Below, in pieces: positions 7,132 through 10,246 of a DNA stretch of 10,246 nt. The notes below the pieces were generated by a model. It was not told the DNA's origin, did no database searches, and saw only the letters and a list, made by a program, of their open reading frames with translations. The number at the start of each line of letters is the position of its first letter. Positions within the stretch are counted from its first letter, which is position 1. Both the position numbers and the translations under genes were made by a program. This stretch comes from an uncultured Clostridia bacterium (lineage in GTDB: Bacteria > Bacillota > Clostridia > Lachnospirales > Anaerotignaceae). The DNA lies in contig CALASU010000295.1 in assembly GCA_937888765.1 (NCBI GenBank), positions 1 to 10,246 of the forward strand. The letters are read 5' to 3'.

Positions 7132-8262
7132 ATGAGTAAAGTAGAAGCAATCTTATCCCAACTGAAAGAAGTTGCAGCTAATCCTAAAAAAGCAATGGAT
7201 GACTATAAAGCTGAAACAGGTAAAGGCGCTGTAGGTATCATGCCTATCTACGCTCCCGAAGAAATGGTACACGCAACAGGTTACCTGCCTATGGGTCTGT
7301 GGGGCGCACAGGGCAAACAGATCTCCAAAGCACGTACATATCTGCCCGCATTCGCATGCTCTATCATGCAGCAGATCATGGAACTGCAGTGTGAAGGCGC
7401 TTATGATGAACTGGCAGCAGTTCTGTTCTCCGTTCCTTGTGACACACTGAAATGTCTGTCTCAGAAATGGAAAGGCGCTAACGCTGACAAAGTAATCGTA
7501 TTCACACACCCTCAGAACAGAGGTCTGGAAGCAGCTAATCAGTTCCTGGTAACAGAATATGAACTGGTTAAAAAACAGCTGGAAGCTTACCTGGGCGTTA
7601 AAATCACAAACGCAGCTCTGGAAAACTCCATCGCTATCTACAACGAAAACAGAGCAGTTATGCGTGAATTCGTTAAAGTAGCAGCTGAATACCCTCAGGT
7701 AATCAACGCTGTTGACCGTCATGCTGTATTCAAAGCAAGACAGTTCATGCTGAAAGAAAAACACACAGCTCTGGTGAAAGAACTGATCGCAGAAGTAAAA
7801 GCTATGCCCGTACAGCCTTGGGATGGCAAGAAAGTTGTTGTTACAGGTATCATGCTGGAACCCAACGGTCTGCTGGAAATCTTCGATGAATTCAAAATTG
7901 CTATCGTTGACGACGATCTGGCTCAGGAATCCAGACAGATCCGTGTTGACGTACTGGACGGCGAACAGGGCCCTCTGTACAGAATGGCAAAAGCATGGCA
8001 GCAGATGTATGGTTGCTCCGTTGCAACAGATACAAAGAAAGGCCGCGGCAAAATGCTGATCAACAAAACAATCGCTACAGGCGCTGACGCTGTAATCGTA
8101 GCTATGATGAAATTCTGTGATCCCGAAGAATGGGACTACCCTGTAATGTACAGAGAATTCGAAGAAAAAGGCGTTAAAAACCTGATGATCGAAGTTGACC
8201 AGGAAGTTACATCCTTCGAACAGGTTAAAACAAGACTGCAGTCCTTCGTTGAAATGCTGTAA
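7132..8262 (+). CDS. lcdB: Lactoyl-CoA dehydratase subunit beta (component E2, HgdB/FldC family)
   Basis: A 376-residue partner of LcdA, forming the heterodimeric dehydratase with a second [4Fe-4S] cluster. Candidate ligand cysteines are Cys76 (AFACSIMQ), Cys103 and Cys108 (PCDTLKCLSQ) and Cys329 (MKFCDPEEWD). The ALxYLPxGLWGAQG-like segment at about 48-61 and the GxxLEPNGLLEIFDE segment (about 239-253) are typical of the beta subunits. Length agrees with HgdB/HadC proteins (about 375-380). ATG 7132 is preceded by GAGGAGGAG at 7117-7125, a strong ribosome binding site, and the gene is 19 nt behind lcdA, so the two subunits should be made in equal amounts. Codon use is as restricted as in lcdA. 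Substrate assignment rests on the neighbouring pct. Confidence 0.87.
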   Translation: MSKVEAILSQLKEVAANPKKAMDDYKAETGKGAVGIMPIYAPEEMVHATGYLPMGLWGAQGKQISKARTYLPAFACSIMQQIMELQCEGAYDELAAVLFSVPCDTLKCLSQKWKGANADKVIVFTHPQNRGLEAANQFLVTEYELVKKQLEAYLGVKITNAALENSIAIYNENRAVMREFVKVAAEYPQVINAVDRHAVFKARQFMLKEKHTALVKELIAEVKAMPVQPWDGKKVVVTGIMLEPNGLLEIFDEFKIAIVDDDLAQESRQIRVDVLDGEQGPLYRMAKAWQQMYGCSVATDTKKGRGKMLINKTIATGADAVIVAMMKFCDPEEWDYPVMYREFEEKGVKNLMIEVDQEVTSFEQVKTRLQSFVEML

Positions 8263-8332
8263 TTCCTACCGCATTTTAGTTGGATGAAATAAGCAGGGGT
8301 AGGAAACTACCCCTGTTCTTGTAATTCTTTTT
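8263..8332 (+). terminator. Intercistronic terminator/attenuator between lcdB and pct
   Basis: CAGGGGTAG (8294-8302) pairs perfectly with CTACCCCTG (8307-8315) around a GAAA loop, followed by a T-rich tail (8316-8332) interrupted by G, A and C. This makes a stable hairpin but a moderate terminator. Directly after the lcdB stop, TTCCTACC (8263-8270) is the exact complement of GGTAGGAA (8298-8305), which covers the top of the 5' arm and the loop; the two pairings exclude each other. No convincing separate pct promoter is seen downstream, so pct probably depends on partial readthrough or on RNA processing. A regulatory switch is inference. Confidence 0.6.
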
Positions 8333-8379
8333 ATAACACTGTAAAAAGTACAAAAATTTTTTATAGGAGGTCTATCATA

Positions 8380-10107
8380 ATGGCTAGACAGGTAAAAGTT
8401 ATTACTGCTGAAGAAGCTGCAATGCTGATCAAAAACGGCGATACAGTTACAACAAGCGGTTTCGTAGCATCTGCTATTCCCGAAGCTCTGGACAGAGCTG
8501 TAGAAGAAAGATTCCTGAAAACAGGCGAACCCAGAGATCTGTTCTATGTATACTGCGGTTCTCAGGGTAACAAAGACGGTCGTGGTGCTGAACACTTCGC
8601 ACACGAAGGTCTGCTGAAAAGATTCATGGCTGGTCACTGGGCAACAATCCCTGCAATGCAGAAACTGGCTCTGGACAACAAAATCGAAGCTTACAACGTA
8701 TCTCAGGGTGCTCTGTGCCACCTGTTCAGAGATATCGCTGCTCATAGACCCGGCTACCTGACAAAAGTAGGTATGGGTACATTTATCGACCCCAGAAACG
8801 GCGGCGGTAAAGTAAACGCAAAAACAACAGAAGACTACATCAAACTGGTTAACTTTGAAGGCGAAGATTACCTGTACTACCCTGCATTCCCCATCAACGT
8901 GGCAATGATCAGAGGTACATACGCTGACGAAGCTGGTAACATCTCCTTTGAAAAAGAAGTTTCTCCTCTGGAAGGTACATCCGTATGTCAGGCTGTTAAA
9001 AACAGCGGCGGTATCGTTATCGTTCAGGTAGAAAAACTGGTTAAATACGGTACACTGGATCCTCGTCTGGTTAAAGTACCCGGCATCTATGTTGACTACG
9101 TTGTAGTTGCAGATCCCAAAGATCACCAGCAGACACTGGATTGTGAATACGATCCCGCTCTGTCCGGTGAAATGAGAAACCCTGACATCGCTCCCGCTCC
9201 CCTGCCTCTGGACGCTAAGAAGATCATTGGTCGTCGTGGTGCTCTGGAACTGGAAAAAGACGTTGCAGTTAACCTGGGCGTAGGTGCTCCTGAATACGTT
9301 GCTTCCGTAGCTAACGAAGAAGGTATCGGCGACTTCATGACTCTGACAGTAGAAGGCGGCGCTGTTGGTGGTGTACCCGCTGGCGGTATCCGTTTCGGTT
9401 CTGCTTACAACGCAGACGCACTGCTGGATCAGGGCTATCAGTTCGACTTCTACGATGGCGGCGGTCTGGATCTGTGCTACCTGGGTCTGGCTGAATGTGA
9501 CCCTAAAGGCTGCATCAACGTTTCCAGATTCGGTCCTCGTATCGCTGGTTGCGGTGGTTTCATCAACATCACACAGTGCACACCTAAAGTATTCTTCTGC
9601 GGTACATTCACAGCAGGTGGCCTGAAAGTGAAAGTAGAAGACGGCAAAGTAATCATCGTTCAGGAAGGTAAACAGAAAAAATTCGTTAAATCTGTAGAAC
9701 AGATCACATTCAACGGCGACATCGCTAACGAACGTGGTCAGAAAGTAATGTACATCACAGAAAGATGTGTATTCGTTCTGAAAGAAGACGGTCTGCACCT
9801 GACAGAAATCGCTCCTGGTATCGATCTGCAGACACAGATCCTGGATCAGATGGAATTCGAACCTATCATTGATAGAAACGAAAACGGCGAAATCGACGAA
9901 GTTATCACTTCACACTCCTGTCTGTTCCGTGTTGAAAACAAAGAAGATAAAGGGTTTGGCTTTGTTACCGAAGCCCCTGTGCCAGCAGTGGAAGAATTCA
10001 ATACCACAGAATATGGCGAAGAATTTTTTGCAGAGCTGACAAGTGGAAATGAATTTGAAGAAATATGGAACACGGGTATATACAATGGTGATTTGGTATT
10101 CCGATAG
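8380..10107 (+). CDS. pct: Propionate CoA-transferase with abnormal C-terminal tail
   Basis: A 575-residue class I CoA-transferase that exchanges CoA between propionyl- or acetyl-CoA and lactate, giving lactoyl-CoA for LcdAB. Both fused halves are present: the N-terminal CoA-transferase domain (about 1-270, with TTSGF at 24-28 and GTFIDPRNGGGK at 133-144) and the C-terminal one (about 285-500). Glu325 in TLTVEGG corresponds to the catalytic Glu of C. propionicum Pct. Similarity to that enzyme is very high up to IIDRNENGEI (about 496-505). The family normally ends about 20 residues later, at roughly 520 residues in total. Here about 70 unrelated residues follow: residues 525-575 hold 11 acidic and only one basic residue, and codons such as GGG, ACC, CCA and ATA appear. 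AGGAGGT at 8365-8371 fixes ATG 8380. The gene lies 117 nt behind lcdB. The function of the core is confident; the tail's origin and the activity of this variant are not. Confidence 0.9.
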   Translation: MARQVKVITAEEAAMLIKNGDTVTTSGFVASAIPEALDRAVEERFLKTGEPRDLFYVYCGSQGNKDGRGAEHFAHEGLLKRFMAGHWATIPAMQKLALDNKIEAYNVSQGALCHLFRDIAAHRPGYLTKVGMGTFIDPRNGGGKVNAKTTEDYIKLVNFEGEDYLYYPAFPINVAMIRGTYADEAGNISFEKEVSPLEGTSVCQAVKNSGGIVIVQVEKLVKYGTLDPRLVKVPGIYVDYVVVADPKDHQQTLDCEYDPALSGEMRNPDIAPAPLPLDAKKIIGRRGALELEKDVAVNLGVGAPEYVASVANEEGIGDFMTLTVEGGAVGGVPAGGIRFGSAYNADALLDQGYQFDFYDGGGLDLCYLGLAECDPKGCINVSRFGPRIAGCGGFINITQCTPKVFFCGTFTAGGLKVKVEDGKVIIVQEGKQKKFVKSVEQITFNGDIANERGQKVMYITERCVFVLKEDGLHLTEIAPGIDLQTQILDQMEFEPIIDRNENGEIDEVITSHSCLFRVENKEDKGFGFVTEAPVPAVEEFNTTEYGEEFFAELTSGNEFEEIWNTGIYNGDLVFR

Positions 10108-10121
10108 GATGGAACAGGAAA

Positions 10122-10246
10122 ATGAATTGGTATGAAGAAAGACTAAGGCAAGAATTATACAAAATAAATGCTATGATGTCAACACCAAATGGTTATAAGG
10201 GTGGGGGGAAAGTGGATAATTATTATCCTAAGCTAAAAGACTTAAG
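10122..10246 (+). CDS. Unrecognised protein, N-terminal fragment (runs off window)
   Basis: ATG 10122 opens a frame that remains open to the last base, giving 41 complete codons. It starts 14 nt after pct, with GGA at 10111-10113 as a weak, well-spaced ribosome binding site and AGGA immediately before the ATG. The beginning MNWYEERLRQELYKIN is a charged helix. A Gly-rich GYKGGGK patch and DNYYPKLKD follow. Codons such as CTA, TTA, AGG and ATA, absent or rare in the lcd/pct genes, mark it as different in origin or expression. I recognise no family. Its similarity in base use to the odd pct tail suggests both came in together. Confidence 0.5.
   Translation, partial: MNWYEERLRQELYKINAMMSTPNGYKGGGKVDNYYPKLKDL

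Noticed and set aside
5055..8262. Assignment as 2-hydroxyglutaryl-CoA dehydratase (hgdCAB) of glutamate fermentation
   Set aside because: The adjacent CoA-transferase is a single-chain Pct type, not two-subunit GctAB, and the sequences resemble the C. propionicum lactoyl-CoA enzymes. Substrate specificity still cannot be proven from sequence.
8266..9798. 510-codon open frame on the - strand opposite pct
   Set aside because: It is exactly in antisense register with pct, results from missing TTA/CTA/TCA codons, has no ribosome binding site, and its translation is a low-complexity mix rich in Cys, Phe, Val and Thr.

Overview
The window looks like chromosomal DNA of an anaerobic Bacillota, most likely a relative of Anaerotignum (Clostridium) propionicum in the Lachnospirales. 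The main reason is a run of four genes for the acrylate pathway of lactate/alanine fermentation to propionate, whose products read very close to the C. propionicum lactoyl-CoA dehydratase and propionate CoA-transferase as I remember them. This is recall, not a database search. All supported genes lie on the + strand.

Positions 1-4320 are a compact housekeeping block. It holds the 3' end of a U32-family peptidase gene, a SEDS-family (FtsW/RodA/SpoVE) polymerase, a short class B penicillin-binding protein whose start overlaps the SEDS gene, and a patatin-like acyl hydrolase. A strong intrinsic terminator at 4330-4396 closes the block. The SEDS and PBP pair should act together as glycan polymerase and transpeptidase in cell-wall synthesis.

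Positions 4397-5054 contain no convincing gene. The right end carries a near-consensus sigma-A promoter (4815-4843) and a leader of about 200 nt. Within the leader are a dyad enclosing a CodY-like box and a second hairpin followed by a T-run.

Positions 5055-10107 are the catabolic operon: lcdC (ATP-dependent activator), lcdA and lcdB (dehydratase subunits) and pct (CoA-transferase). Pct loads lactate with CoA, LcdC injects a high-energy electron into LcdAB, and LcdAB dehydrates lactoyl-CoA to acryloyl-CoA. The reductase that makes propionyl-CoA is not in the window. Codon use in these genes is strongly restricted, as in highly expressed genes. A hairpin with a GAAA loop and T-rich tail lies between lcdB and pct, with an upstream segment that could pair competitively with it.

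The most unusual point is the 3' end of pct. The product follows the family to about residue 505, then switches to a roughly 70-residue acidic tail with different codon use. It is followed 14 nt later by an AT-rich, rare-codon ORF that runs off the window. This looks like a recombination or insertion junction, or an assembly join.
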